Shown here in pieces: positions 26,512 to 35,485 of a stretch of 64,000 nt of DNA; the first letter of the stretch is position 1, and every line of letters begins with the position of its first letter. This DNA is from Litchfieldella qijiaojingensis. Its GTDB lineage: Bacteria; Pseudomonadota; Gammaproteobacteria; Pseudomonadales; Halomonadaceae. The stretch spans positions 1-64,000 of the forward strand of contig NZ_BMXS01000008.1 in the NCBI RefSeq assembly GCF_014651875.1, given 5' to 3'. The position numbers and the translations under genes were made by a program. The notes under the pieces are model-generated. The model had not been told where the DNA came from. It made no database searches and saw only the letters and a list, made by a program, of their open reading frames with translations.

Positions 26512-27244
26512 AGCGGACCAGTTCGACCATAAAATCGTAATAATCGGTGCGGCAGTAGGTGACCGTGAGCTCCGCCGGCTTACCGTCGGCCAGGTAGCCC
26601 AGGCGAGTGATCTTGAGCAGTGCTTGGCCCTCGGGCACTTCAGCCAACCGCGCCAGTTCGGCATTGGCGTTGACTGCGGTGACATGCTGCAAGGCTCTGG
26701 CGATCGGCCGACCAGCCGCTTCCAGCGTGGCGTACAACGAGGTCTCTACCGCTTCGGGCTCCGGCAACACCGTCTGGGGCAGACAACTTTCCTCCACCGC
26801 CATGACCACCTCATCGGCCAGGCGCAGGCGCTTGAGCCGTGCCACCCCGGTGTCGGCTCCCAGCCCCAGGCGCATGCTTTCCTCCGCCGTGGGCGTACCG
26901 AGAGAACGCGCCAGCCACTGCGAACGTGGCGTGTGACCGCGCTGGGACAGCATCTCAGTAAAGCTGACCAGACGCGTCAGGGATTGGTTGAGGCGCGGAG
27001 CGATGAAGGTACCGGAACCGCGGGTGCGTCGGATCAGCCCCATCTCGGCCAGCCGATCGAGTGCCTTGCGCGCGGTGATGCGTGACACCTCGAGGGAATC
27101 GGCCAGCGTGCGTTCGGAAGGCAATGCCTCTCCAGCCCCCCAGGCGCCGGCTTCAATGGCCTGTTCCAGGCGTTGGGCAAGCTGGTGGTACAACGGTGTG
27201 GGCAAGTCAGGGTCGAGATGTAGCTTCTGAAAACGGGGATCCAT
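26510..27244 (-). CDS. nagR: GntR-family transcriptional regulator of the nag genes (HutC subfamily)
   Basis: This is a 244-aa repressor. The winged helix (about 8-75) contains the signature LPSERTLADSLEVSRITARKA then LDRLAEMGLIRRTRGSGTFI, split here to keep the motif short. The UTRA ligand-binding domain spans about 95-240 and ends TYCRTDYYDFMVELVR. UTRA regulators of nag clusters respond to GlcNAc-6-P or GlcN-6-P. I chose 27244 because AAGGGA precedes it and the family begins there; a much longer frame to 27718 has no family support and overlaps the divergent gene. Direct repeats of CAATACCAAT lie just upstream and are likely its operator. Confidence 0.9.
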   Translation of the reverse strand: MDPRFQKLHLDPDLPTPLYHQLAQRLEQAIEAGAWGAGEALPSERTLADSLEVSRITARKALDRLAEMGLIRRTRGSGTFIAPRLNQSLTRLVSFTEMLSQRGHTPRSQWLARSLGTPTAEESMRLGLGADTGVARLKRLRLADEVVMAVEESCLPQTVLPEPEAVETSLYATLEAAGRPIARALQHVTAVNANAELARLAEVPEGQALLKITRLGYLADGKPAELTVTYCRTDYYDFMVELVR

Positions 27245-27267
27245 GATCGTTTCCCTTGGAGTCGAGA

Positions 27268-27308
27268 CAATACCAATATAGACCTTTAACAATACCAATT
27301 GAATACCA
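27268..27308. promoter_or_regulatory. Candidate NagR operator: repeated CAATACCAAT
   Basis: CAATACCAAT occurs exactly at 27268-27277 and 27290-27299, 22 bases apart (two helical turns). A partial copy, AATACCA, follows at 27302-27308. They lie 24-64 bases upstream of nagR on the side from which nagR is read, in the divergent gap. Binding by NagR is inferred from position. Confidence 0.5.
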
Positions 27309-27401
27309 CATGACTTGTACCTTGGTCGAATCTCTTCTCCAAGGTCATGCCAAACTGTCAGCATGGGCGACGAAGTTTCATACCACCGCGAGGAGGTGAC
27401 G

Positions 27402-28031
27402 ATGAAAACCCTAGTGATCGGTGCCAACGGCAAGATCGGCCGCCAGTTCTGCGAACTCGCCGCGCATGGTGGCATGGCGATCCGTGCCATGATCCGCGAC
27501 CCCGACCAGCAGCCCTGGTTTCGAGAACGGGGTATCGAGACAGTGCTCGGAGATCTCGAAGGGGATATGCGGCAGGCCTTCAATGGCTGTGGACAGGTCA
27601 TATTCACCGCCGGCTCAGGGCCGCATACCGGCCCCGACAAGACCCTGTTGATCGACCTGTACGGTGCCATTCGCGCGGTCGACCGCGCCGAGGAGTTGGG
27701 TCTGGAGCGTTTCATCATGGTCAGCGCACTGCGCGCCAGCGACCCACTGGCGGCGCCTGAAAAGCTGCGCCCCTACCTGGCCGCCAAGTTCGCCGCCGAT
27801 GCCTATCTCCGCTGCGCCAGGATTCCGCATGTGATTCTCAAGCCGGGACGGCTGACCGACGAGCCGGCCACGCGGCTGGTGACCACCGCCGCAGGTCATG
27901 CCGAGAAACTGGAAGTATCGCGCGGCAATGTCGCCCATGCGTTGGTCTATCTGGCCCAGGCGCGGACGCTCAAGAACCGCGAGTTCGATCTGCTGGATGG
28001 GGAGTCGAGCATTGCCATGGCGTTGTTGTGA
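27402..28031 (+). CDS. Atypical short-chain dehydrogenase, NAD(P)-binding protein
   Basis: This is a 209-aa single Rossmann-fold protein. It starts MKTLVIGANGKIGRQFCELA, with the nucleotide-binding glycine motif GANGKIG at residues 7-13. The later block FTAGSGPHTGPDKTLLIDL and ERFIMVSALRASDP are typical of the YtfG/YwnB-like atypical SDR group (NAD(P)H-binding family). No classical YxxxK catalytic pair is evident, so a precise reaction cannot be stated. A strong GAGGAGG ribosome site precedes the ATG at 27402. It is divergent from nagR and lies 63 bases before the RNase II gene. Confidence 0.82.
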   Translation: MKTLVIGANGKIGRQFCELAAHGGMAIRAMIRDPDQQPWFRERGIETVLGDLEGDMRQAFNGCGQVIFTAGSGPHTGPDKTLLIDLYGAIRAVDRAEELGLERFIMVSALRASDPLAAPEKLRPYLAAKFAADAYLRCARIPHVILKPGRLTDEPATRLVTTAAGHAEKLEVSRGNVAHALVYLAQARTLKNREFDLLDGESSIAMALL

Positions 28032-28094
28032 TTGGCGTGGCCGGCCTGAATCCGTATAGTGGCCCTCTGTCCTCCCGCCAAGCAAAAGTGTCCG

Positions 28095-30035
28095 ATGCTG
28101 CAGAACAACGCGCTGCTTGCCCAGCTCAAGCAACAGATCCGCGAAACCACGCCCCGTGTCCAGGGCGTGATCAAGGCCACCGACAAGGGCTTCGGTTTCC
28201 TCGAGACCGACAGCGGCGAATCCTACTTCGTGCCACCACCCGCCATGAAGCAGGTGCTGCACGGCGACCGTGTCGAAGCCATCCTCAAGGAAGAAGGCGA
28301 CAAGAAGAGCGTAGAACCGGATACCCTAGTGGAGCCGGGACTGGAACGCTTCATCGCCCGCGTTCAGAAACGCGATGGCCGACTGGCCGTTATCCCCGAC
28401 CACCCGTCGATCAAGAATGCGCTCAAGGCGCGCGTCAAGCGCAGCCTCGACGAAGAGAGCATCGGCGACGGTGATTGGGTCGTGGCACGTCTGGTGCGTC
28501 ATCCGCTCAAACCCGATGACCGCGCCTTCTTCACCCAGATCGACGAGTTGGTGGCCAAGAACGACGATCCAGCCGTGCCATGGCGCGTGACCCTGGCCCG
28601 CCATGCCCTGGAACAAGCGTCTCCGGAAGCCGGCAACGACTGGCCACTGCGCGACGAAGGCCTCCAACGCGAGGACCTCACCGCCGAGCCGTTCTTTACT
28701 ATCGACAGCGAGAAGACCCGCGACATGGACGACGCCCTGCGCGTCGAGGCGCGCCCCGAAGGCGGCTGGCGCCTGACGGTGGCCATCGCCGATCCTACTG
28801 CCTATGTCGAGGAGAACCACGCTGCCGACCTCGAGGCCCGCACCCGCGCTTTCACCGTTTACCTGCCGGGTCAGAATGTCACCATGCTGCCCGAAGTGCT
28901 GGCCGACGACCTGTGTTCGCTGTGGGAAGGACAGGAGCGCCCCGTGCTGGCCTGCTCGCTCGATGTTGCTGCCGATGGCAGCCTGGGCGACTATCGCTTC
29001 TTCGCCGCAACCATGAGTTCCAAGGCGCGCTTGATCTACGACCAGGTCTCCGACTGGCTGGAAGACCAGGGCGACTGGGCCCCGGCGGATGAGATCGGCG
29101 AACAGCTCAACGCCCTACGGGATCTCACCGAAGCGCGCGCAGCCTGGCGTGCCGAACATGCGCTGGTGTTCAAGGACCGTCCCGACTACGTGTTCGACCT
29201 TGACGAGGCCGGCAACGTGCTGGATATCCGTAGCGAGGAGCGGCGCATCGCCAATCGCATGATCGAAGAGTCGATGATCGCTGCCAATGCCTGTTGCGCC
29301 GATCTACTCGCCGACAAGGTCGGTCATGGCATATTCAACGTGCATCGCGCCTTCGAGCCGGAGAAGGCCGACGCCGCCCACGAGTTCCTCACCAGCCAGC
29401 AGATCGAGGTCGAACGCGAGGCACTGCTCGAACTGCCGCGCTATCGCGAACTCAAGCGTGCCCTGGAGAGCCGCGAGGACGCCTGGCTGGATGCCCGTCT
29501 GCGCCGCTTCCAAGGCTTCACCAGCATGTCCGCCCAGCCTGGCCCCCACTTCGGCCTTGGCCTTTCCGCCTATGCCACCTGGACCTCGCCGATCCGCAAG
29601 TATGGCGACATGGTCAACCACCGTCTGATCAAGCGCGTCCTGACAGGGGAAAGCGCACCGGCCAAGGCCAGTGCCGCGCTGACCGAGCAGCTCACCGAGC
29701 GCCGTCGCCTCAACCGCATGGCCGAGCGTGACGTCAAGGACTGGTTGTACGTGCGCTTTCTGACCGAGGCCGCCAAACAGCAGCAGGAGTTCGACGCCGA
29801 GATCGTCGATATCCGCCGCGGCGGCATGCGCGTGCGCCTGACCGCTAACGGCGCCACCGCCTTCGTGCCGGCCCCACTGCTGCACAGTGACCGCGACAAG
29901 GTGGCGATCGACGACAAGGAGGGACGAGTGCAGATCGAGGGACAGGAACGTTTCAAGCTCGGCGACATCATCCGAGTGGTGCTCACCGAAGCCCGCGAGG
30001 AAACCCGTTCGCTGGTGGCGCGTCCCGCTGCCTGA
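28095..30035 (+). CDS. rnb: Exoribonuclease II
   Basis: This 646-aa 3'-5' exoribonuclease degrades single-stranded RNA. It has an N-terminal cold-shock-type OB fold (about 18-80, RVQGVIKATDKGFGFLETDS), a second OB region (about 85-170), and the RNB catalytic domain (about 185-535). That domain has the Asp cluster TIDSEKTRDMDDAL near 210 and the block SYATWTSPIRKYGDMVNHR (here LSAYATWTSPIRKYGD). A C-terminal S1 domain (about 560-640) follows. The length equals E. coli RNase II (644) and is far shorter than RNase R. I chose ATG 28095; a strong terminator follows at 30062. Confidence 0.93.
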   Translation: MLQNNALLAQLKQQIRETTPRVQGVIKATDKGFGFLETDSGESYFVPPPAMKQVLHGDRVEAILKEEGDKKSVEPDTLVEPGLERFIARVQKRDGRLAVIPDHPSIKNALKARVKRSLDEESIGDGDWVVARLVRHPLKPDDRAFFTQIDELVAKNDDPAVPWRVTLARHALEQASPEAGNDWPLRDEGLQREDLTAEPFFTIDSEKTRDMDDALRVEARPEGGWRLTVAIADPTAYVEENHAADLEARTRAFTVYLPGQNVTMLPEVLADDLCSLWEGQERPVLACSLDVAADGSLGDYRFFAATMSSKARLIYDQVSDWLEDQGDWAPADEIGEQLNALRDLTEARAAWRAEHALVFKDRPDYVFDLDEAGNVLDIRSEERRIANRMIEESMIAANACCADLLADKVGHGIFNVHRAFEPEKADAAHEFLTSQQIEVEREALLELPRYRELKRALESREDAWLDARLRRFQGFTSMSAQPGPHFGLGLSAYATWTSPIRKYGDMVNHRLIKRVLTGESAPAKASAALTEQLTERRRLNRMAERDVKDWLYVRFLTEAAKQQQEFDAEIVDIRRGGMRVRLTANGATAFVPAPLLHSDRDKVAIDDKEGRVQIEGQERFKLGDIIRVVLTEAREETRSLVARPAA

Positions 30036-30061
30036 CGGTTAGTTTCCGATCCAAAGTACAT

Positions 30062-30092
30062 AAACGGCGGCCCGCGTGGCCGCCGTTTCTTT
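30062..30092 (+). terminator. Rho-independent terminator of rnb
   Basis: A perfect 11-bp stem (30062-30072 with 30078-30088, loop CGCGT) is followed by CTTT. It ends the rnb transcript, so the glycosyltransferase gene needs its own promoter. Confidence 0.8.
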
Positions 30093-30095
30093 ATC

Positions 30096-30113
30096 ATGTC
30101 GTCAAACTGTCGC
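30096..30113 (+). promoter_or_regulatory. PHO-box-like sequence upstream of the glycosyltransferase
   Basis: ATGTCGTCAAACTGTCGC matches 14 of 18 positions of the PhoB consensus CTGTCATAWAWCTGTCAY, with the two TGTC cores spaced 11 bases apart as required. It begins four bases after the rnb terminator and lies 50 bases before the gene start. Binding is not proven. Confidence 0.45.
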
Positions 30114-30162
30114 ATTACGCCGTTACCTTGACGCCGGAATACAGCGCGTCAGGGAGACGGCC

Positions 30163-31281
30163 TTGCATATCGCCGACATCACCATGTTTCACGCCCCCAC
30201 TAGCGGCGGCGTCAGAACCTACCTGCAAGCCAAGCATCGCCATTTTGCCCAGTTGAGGGACATCGACGCCAGCTTGCTGATTCCCGGCAGCGAGCGCCTA
30301 AGCCTGGGGTCGCTGCAAACCCTGCCTGCCCCGCATTTACCATTGGGAAAGGGCTATCGATTTCCCCTGCGCCGCCGCCCTTGGCACGATGCCCTGGTCG
30401 AGCTACAACCCGATGTGATCGAAGCCGGCGATCCCTATGTCACCGCCTGGGCAGCCTTGGAGGCCGGCCAGATGCTGGGGGTGCCGGTAGTCGGCTTCTA
30501 CCATTCCGACCTGCCACGCCTGATGGGAGACCGTTTCGGGGCGTTCGTTTCGCGACGGCTGCAACGCTACGTGGTCGATCTCTACCAGCGCTTCGACAGT
30601 GTTCTGGCTCCCTGCCTCTCAATGGCCGAAAGACTTCAAGCATGGGGAGTGGACGATGTTCGCGTCCAGCCTCTTGGTGTCGACGTGGATATGTTCCATC
30701 CTCGGCGTCGCGCTCCCGAGCTACGAGCCCGACTGGGCATACGGGACTCGCAACGCCTCTTGGTCTTCGCCGGACGCAATTCCCGGGAGAAAAATATCGA
30801 GGTCCTGTTCGCCGTGGCACGCCTGCTCGGTCCACGTTATCACCTGCTGGTCATGGGGCCAGGCATGCCAGCCGCGCCCCTCGACAACGTCACCGTGATC
30901 GACCGCTGCTGCGCCCCCAATGAAGTGGCTCGGGCCTTGGCCAGTGCCGACGCCATGATACATGCCGGTACCCGCGAAACATTCGGCCTGGTCGCCCTTG
31001 AGGCCATGGCCAGCGGCCTGCCGGTGGTAGCGGCACGGGCAGGTGCCCTGGCGGAGAACGTTCCCCTCGGTTGCGGCATCCTTTGCGAGCCTCACTCTCC
31101 CAAGGCCATGGCCTGCACAGTGGAAGAGCTGTTCCTCAACGATGCCGCTGCCATGGGACGACACGCTCGCCGACATGTCGAACGCCACTTCAGTTGGCAA
31201 CGAGTCATTGCCCCCCTGCTGGACCATTACCGAGACCTAATCGGCGACCCATCCAGGGGTGGGCAGCACCAGTATGGATGA
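30163..31281 (+). CDS. Glycosyltransferase family 4 (possible glycolipid synthase)
   Basis: This is a 372-aa GT-B retaining glycosyltransferase. The N-terminal acceptor half reads HIADITMFHAPTSGGVRTYL. The C-terminal donor half has VFAGRNSREKNIEVL and the EX7E motif in RETFGLVALEAMASGLPVV. I chose the TTG at 30163 because GGGAGA lies just upstream and the family start (LHIADITMF) is exactly there; the frame upstream is open but unlike the family. Relatives include SqdX/MgtA/Agt-type enzymes that glycosylate diacylglycerol. The PHO-box-like site upstream would fit replacement of phospholipids under phosphate limitation, but this is inference. The following gene encodes a flippase-like membrane protein. 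Confidence 0.85.
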   Translation: MHIADITMFHAPTSGGVRTYLQAKHRHFAQLRDIDASLLIPGSERLSLGSLQTLPAPHLPLGKGYRFPLRRRPWHDALVELQPDVIEAGDPYVTAWAALEAGQMLGVPVVGFYHSDLPRLMGDRFGAFVSRRLQRYVVDLYQRFDSVLAPCLSMAERLQAWGVDDVRVQPLGVDVDMFHPRRRAPELRARLGIRDSQRLLVFAGRNSREKNIEVLFAVARLLGPRYHLLVMGPGMPAAPLDNVTVIDRCCAPNEVARALASADAMIHAGTRETFGLVALEAMASGLPVVAARAGALAENVPLGCGILCEPHSPKAMACTVEELFLNDAAAMGRHARRHVERHFSWQRVIAPLLDHYRDLIGDPSRGGQHQYG

Positions 31282-31326
31282 GTGGGGGCATTACCTTCAG
31301 CCGGGGACACTTGACCTTCTTGCCCC

Positions 31327-32319
31327 ATGAGCTTACTGCGCAGCCGCTACACCATTCTCCTGGTCATTGCATTGACCGCGACACTCCTGGTCCCACTGGC
31401 GCTGGGAGGAACCGGCCTACTTGCAACTCTAGCGACCTTTCCAGGTAGCCAACTGGTCTACATGCTGGGCTTGATCCTGGTGTGCTGGAATCTCAATGCG
31501 TTACGGCTACGACTACTGCTGGCCGGACGGGCTGGGCATCTCGGCCAACGTCGTGCCGTGGCGATGGTGATGGCCACCGAGTTCGCAATCTGCGCCACAC
31601 CGGGGGGTAGCGGTGGTCCCGTGACGCTACTGGCGCTGTTGGCCCGCCGTGGCTTGCGACCGGCACACGCCTCGGCAGTGTTCATGGTCGATCAACTCAG
31701 CGATCTCTTGTTCTTTCTTATCGCGCTGCTCGGTGTCATCGCCCATGCCACGCTCTCGACGCTGGAGTGGCGACACGAGGGTCTGGTGGGGCTAGCGATG
31801 CTGGCGCTGTTGACCCTGCTGCTAGCATCCTGGTGGCTGATAAGCCACCTGCCCGTCTTGCTACGCATCGGCAATGCCTGCCTGGCGCACCTGGGCATTC
31901 CGCCCCATCGCCGCCGCGGGCTTGGTCGACGTATATTGCATTTCCGTCACGCGTTGCAAGTGACCTTGCAGCTGCCACACACCACCCTGACAGCAATCTT
32001 CACCCTCTGTGCCATGCACTGGCTACTGCGTTACAGCGTGTTGTATCTCGCCATACGAGGCCTTGGCACTCCACTGGATTGGAGTTGGACGTTCATGGTG
32101 CAAATGTTGTCCATGGCGGCCGGTCAACTCAGTCTGCTGCCCGGCGGAGCCGGGGGTGCCGAACTAACGTCCAGCGCGCTGTTGATTCCCATGATCGGCC
32201 AACAGCAGGCGACTGCCGCCGTGGTGATCTGGCGCTTCGTCACTTATCACTTCTACCTGTTGGCCGGTGCTCCAGTATTTCTGGCCTTGGCCAGGCGGGT
32301 CCTGTGGAGAACCGCTTGA
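31327..32319 (+). CDS. Lysylphosphatidylglycerol-synthase-type membrane protein (UPF0104, flippase-like)
   Basis: This is a 330-aa integral membrane protein with about eight helices. The first is RYTILLVIALTATLLVPLAL. Family blocks are ATPGGSGGPVTLLALLARRG (near 97) and LPGGAGGAELTSSALLIPM (near 275); the paired glycine-rich PGG motifs typify the MprF flippase-like/AglD family. Such proteins move or support lipids or lipid-linked sugars at the inner membrane. The gene follows the glycosyltransferase by 45 bases, suggesting a glycosylated lipid made by the first and translocated by the second. There is no lysyl-transferase domain. Confidence 0.82.
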   Translation: MSLLRSRYTILLVIALTATLLVPLALGGTGLLATLATFPGSQLVYMLGLILVCWNLNALRLRLLLAGRAGHLGQRRAVAMVMATEFAICATPGGSGGPVTLLALLARRGLRPAHASAVFMVDQLSDLLFFLIALLGVIAHATLSTLEWRHEGLVGLAMLALLTLLLASWWLISHLPVLLRIGNACLAHLGIPPHRRRGLGRRILHFRHALQVTLQLPHTTLTAIFTLCAMHWLLRYSVLYLAIRGLGTPLDWSWTFMVQMLSMAAGQLSLLPGGAGGAELTSSALLIPMIGQQQATAAVVIWRFVTYHFYLLAGAPVFLALARRVLWRTA

Positions 32320-32457
32320 CACGATCGCACAATGCCCCCATCGTCCACCTCGCCATGACGATGGCTTTATGGCATCTTAGACTGAGATAACTAGTCAATG
32401 AATGGTTAACGGCCTACTACCAAGCCGTTCACCGTATCGTAGCGGGGATTCTTCATC

Positions 32458-34533
32458 ATGGCTGCACGCTGGGGGCTGCGAGGCAAGTCGGTCGCGACCT
32501 TGCTGCTGGCCTGTATTCTGTCATTGATCCCCGCCGCTATCATCGGTTGGAAGGCCATCGACGACATTCGTCGACATTTCGCCAACGCCTACGCCGAAAA
32601 CTATACCCTGCTGCACATGCAGAAGATCCTGGCCCCGGTATCTCGGGAACTGGCCCTATCACAGCGTTTCGCCGATTCCGTTGTGACCCGGGAGTGGCTC
32701 GAGAACGAATCGGACCCCGCCACGAAGACCCGCTTCACCGAGGAAGCAGAAGGCTATCGTCGCGCTTTCGCCGACCATTCGTATTTCGTCATCGACCATG
32801 ACAGTGGCAATTACTATTTCAGCGACGATGAGCGACCCAATCTGGAAGCGCCTAGCTATCGACTCGCCTCCAATGACCCGGACGATGCCTGGTATTTCCA
32901 GACCACGCGCAGCGACGAACCCTACAACCTGAATGTCAATGTCGATCGCAAGCTGGGCGTCACCAAGGTGTGGTTCAACGTCGTGGTCCAAGGCGATCAT
33001 GGCCCTCTGGGGCTCGCTGGCACCGGACTCGACCTGAGCGAATTTCTCGATGAACTCATCCGCGACGAGGCTCCGGGATTGACGCCAATGATCGTCGATC
33101 GTCACGGCGCCCTGCAAGCTCATCCTTCCTTGGAACGCATCGCCTTCAGCTCCGGTGCCAGCGATGGCGACGTCGATGAACGGCAGACCGTCCAGGCTCT
33201 ACTGAGCAATGCCGAAGAGCAGGAGCGTCTGGTCGAAGCCATGCAAGCTTCACGACAGTCACCCGAACACGTCCAGACACTATGGGCGACGCTTGATCAA
33301 CGCGAGCGCTTGCTTTCGGTCGGCTACATTCCCGAACTCGACTGGCACCTGATCACCGCACTCGACCTCAGCGTCGCCCCGATCCTCGAACGTCGTTGGT
33401 TATGGCCACTACTCATCGCCCTGACCTTGGTCCTGGGTATCCTTCTGATGGCTTTCGCTTATGCCACCAACAAGCTGATTCTCTCCCCACTGAATCGCCT
33501 GAAACTCTCGGCGCAGGCAATTGCCGATGGCCGTTACGACTCACATCTTCCTACCTCCCGCGACGACGAGATCGGCGAGCTGTCACAGGCCTTCTCGAGC
33601 ATGGCAGGTCAGGTTCAACGCCATACCCAAGAGTTGGAATCCAAGGTGCGCGAGCGCACTCGGGCCTTGGAGCAGGCGAATGCCGAAATGGCAGCGGCGT
33701 ACAAACAGATCGACGATTCCCTGCAGTACGCCAGTATCATCCAGCGTGCCATCTTGCCCGACCAACAGCTTGAGCTGCATCTCGAGCACCACTATGGGGT
33801 ACTGTGGAAGCCACGCGACACGGTGGGCGGCGATTTCTACATCTTTCGTGCCCACAGCAAAGGCTACCTGCTGGGCGTGGTCGATTGTGCCGGCCATGGC
33901 GTGCCAGGCTCGCTGATGACCATGCTGGCGCGCGCGATCATCGACCATGCCATTCTGCGAATCGGCACTGCGGATCCCGCCGCCATCCTCAATGAAACCG
34001 ATCGCCAGTGCCGCGATATGCTGCGCCCCGATCAATTGCCTGCCTCGATCGCCACCAACATGGACATCGGCCTGGTATGGGTGGACCTCGAAGCGCGACA
34101 ACTGACCTTCGCCGGCGCCAAGATCGGTCTCTACGCTACCGATGGCAACGACTTGGAACGGCTACCGGGCCAGAAGCGAGCATTGGGCCATAAACGCCGC
34201 ACCGACTACCGCAACCAGAGCGTTCCATTGCGCCTGGACTGGACTTATTCCCTGTGCACCGACGGCTTCCTCGACCAAGCGGGGGGTGACGCGGGGTTCG
34301 GTTTCGGCAACGGCCGTTTCGAAGCTATCCTGAAGTCCAACGCCCACCTCCCTCTGGACAAACAGATGAGCGCCTTCGAAGCCGAATTGCTTGCCTATCA
34401 GGGAGATCTGCCACAACGCGATGACATCACCGTTCTCGGCTTTCGATTCACTCGGGACAGTTGCACGCCGGAACATGGCGGGCATCAGGCGCCGCTGACC
34501 GATACCCAAGTTCTGCCAGGCAAACCGCAATAG
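32458..34533 (+). CDS. siaA: SiaA-like membrane PP2C phosphatase
   Basis: This is a 691-aa sensor phosphatase. It has TM1 (about 13-32), a periplasmic Cache-like domain (about 33-310), TM2 (about 312-335, WPLLIALTLVLGILLMAFAYA), HAMP (to about 390), a coiled coil (RERTRALEQANAEMAAAYKQI), and a SpoIIE/PP2C catalytic domain (about 440-660). The catalytic domain has metal-site blocks VGGDFYIFRA and VVDCAGHGVPGSLMTML. In Pseudomonas, SiaA dephosphorylates SiaC and thereby activates the diguanylate cyclase SiaD. The following three genes match siaB, siaC and siaD in order, which secures the assignment. Confidence 0.93.
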   Translation: MAARWGLRGKSVATLLLACILSLIPAAIIGWKAIDDIRRHFANAYAENYTLLHMQKILAPVSRELALSQRFADSVVTREWLENESDPATKTRFTEEAEGYRRAFADHSYFVIDHDSGNYYFSDDERPNLEAPSYRLASNDPDDAWYFQTTRSDEPYNLNVNVDRKLGVTKVWFNVVVQGDHGPLGLAGTGLDLSEFLDELIRDEAPGLTPMIVDRHGALQAHPSLERIAFSSGASDGDVDERQTVQALLSNAEEQERLVEAMQASRQSPEHVQTLWATLDQRERLLSVGYIPELDWHLITALDLSVAPILERRWLWPLLIALTLVLGILLMAFAYATNKLILSPLNRLKLSAQAIADGRYDSHLPTSRDDEIGELSQAFSSMAGQVQRHTQELESKVRERTRALEQANAEMAAAYKQIDDSLQYASIIQRAILPDQQLELHLEHHYGVLWKPRDTVGGDFYIFRAHSKGYLLGVVDCAGHGVPGSLMTMLARAIIDHAILRIGTADPAAILNETDRQCRDMLRPDQLPASIATNMDIGLVWVDLEARQLTFAGAKIGLYATDGNDLERLPGQKRALGHKRRTDYRNQSVPLRLDWTYSLCTDGFLDQAGGDAGFGFGNGRFEAILKSNAHLPLDKQMSAFEAELLAYQGDLPQRDDITVLGFRFTRDSCTPEHGGHQAPLTDTQVLPGKPQ

Positions 34534-34541
34534 GAGGTGCC

Positions 34542-35075
34542 ATGGACCTGTTAAGCATGCGGGAAAGCTATCTCAGCCAGCGAATCATGCTGTGCTTCAA
34601 TGGCCCCATTTCACGCAGCCTGATCGAAGAAATCGGTAATGCCCTGCGCAATTACCTGAACTCTCAGCAGGCGACACCTTCCGCCGCAATGGATGTCTTC
34701 GCTGCCTATATCGAAATGACCCAGAACATTCGCCACTACTCGCGCGTCAAGGGATACGACGAAGAAAGTGCCTCGGCCACCGTCGCGGTGGCCAAGAACG
34801 AGGACGGGCACTATATGGTATCAGCCGGCAATCTCGTCGAACTCGAGGACGGAGAGAAGCTGGTCGCAACCATCGAAACACTGGCTGACCTCGACAAACA
34901 GGAGCTGAAGAAAGCCTACAAACAACAGCTTCGCCAACCTCGCGACGAAGACTCCAACTCCGGTGCAGGACTGGGCCTGCTCGATATCGCCCGCAAGTCC
35001 AGCCAACCCATGCAGGCCTCGCTCAAGGCATTGCCCGATGGACGCGGGTTCTTTAGCCTGACAGCCACTATCTGA
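34542..35075 (+). CDS. siaB: SiaB-like protein kinase
   Basis: This 177-aa cytoplasmic kinase of the SiaB family is expected to phosphorylate SiaC and oppose SiaA. It begins MDLLSMRESYLSQRIMLCFN and contains GPISRSLIEEIGNALRNYL. It ends with the GHKL-like glycine block NSGAGLGLLDIARKSSQPM. The start is fixed by an AGGAGG ribosome site 5 bases before ATG 34542, 8 bases after the siaA stop. Position and sequence both support the name. Confidence 0.92.
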   Translation: MDLLSMRESYLSQRIMLCFNGPISRSLIEEIGNALRNYLNSQQATPSAAMDVFAAYIEMTQNIRHYSRVKGYDEESASATVAVAKNEDGHYMVSAGNLVELEDGEKLVATIETLADLDKQELKKAYKQQLRQPRDEDSNSGAGLGLLDIARKSSQPMQASLKALPDGRGFFSLTATI

Positions 35076-35095
35076 TCCTGCCGAGTAAGCATCAT

Positions 35096-35485
35096 ATGAC
35101 CACCGATTTGAATATTCCCGGCAGCCAGTCCACCCCCGCCATCCGCAGCGATTGGCAGGCCGGTCTCCTCACCATGCAGGGCGACTCCTACCCTGAAAAT
35201 TCCTATGAGCTCTTCGATCAGGTCATCGGCTGGGTCGAATACTTCATCGGCCATGAATCACGCCCGCTTTCGCTGGAACTGGAGCTGGTCTATCTCAACA
35301 CCAGCTCGGTCAAGGCCATGATGGATATCTTCGATCTTCTCGAGGAAGCACACCTCGGCGGGCGCGAAATCAGCGTGACCTGGCGCTACGATCCGCGCAA
35401 CGAGCGAATCGCAGAACTGGCCGACGAGTTTCGCGAAGATTGCACCTTTCCTTTCGCGATCACGCCGACTCGGGTAGAGACATGA
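35096..35485 (+). CDS. siaC: SiaC-like phosphoswitch protein (DUF1987)
   Basis: This 129-aa small regulatory protein binds and activates the SiaD diguanylate cyclase when unphosphorylated. The family phospho-site block LVYLNTSSVKAMMDIFDLLE is intact. Thr69 aligns with the phosphorylated Thr68 of the P. aeruginosa protein as I recall it. The N-terminal part reads TPAIRSDWQAGLLTMQGDSYPENS (family hallmark), of which PENSYELFDQV is the most conserved stretch. It overlaps siaD by ATGA, so the two are made together. Confidence 0.93.
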   Translation: MTTDLNIPGSQSTPAIRSDWQAGLLTMQGDSYPENSYELFDQVIGWVEYFIGHESRPLSLELELVYLNTSSVKAMMDIFDLLEEAHLGGREISVTWRYDPRNERIAELADEFREDCTFPFAITPTRVET

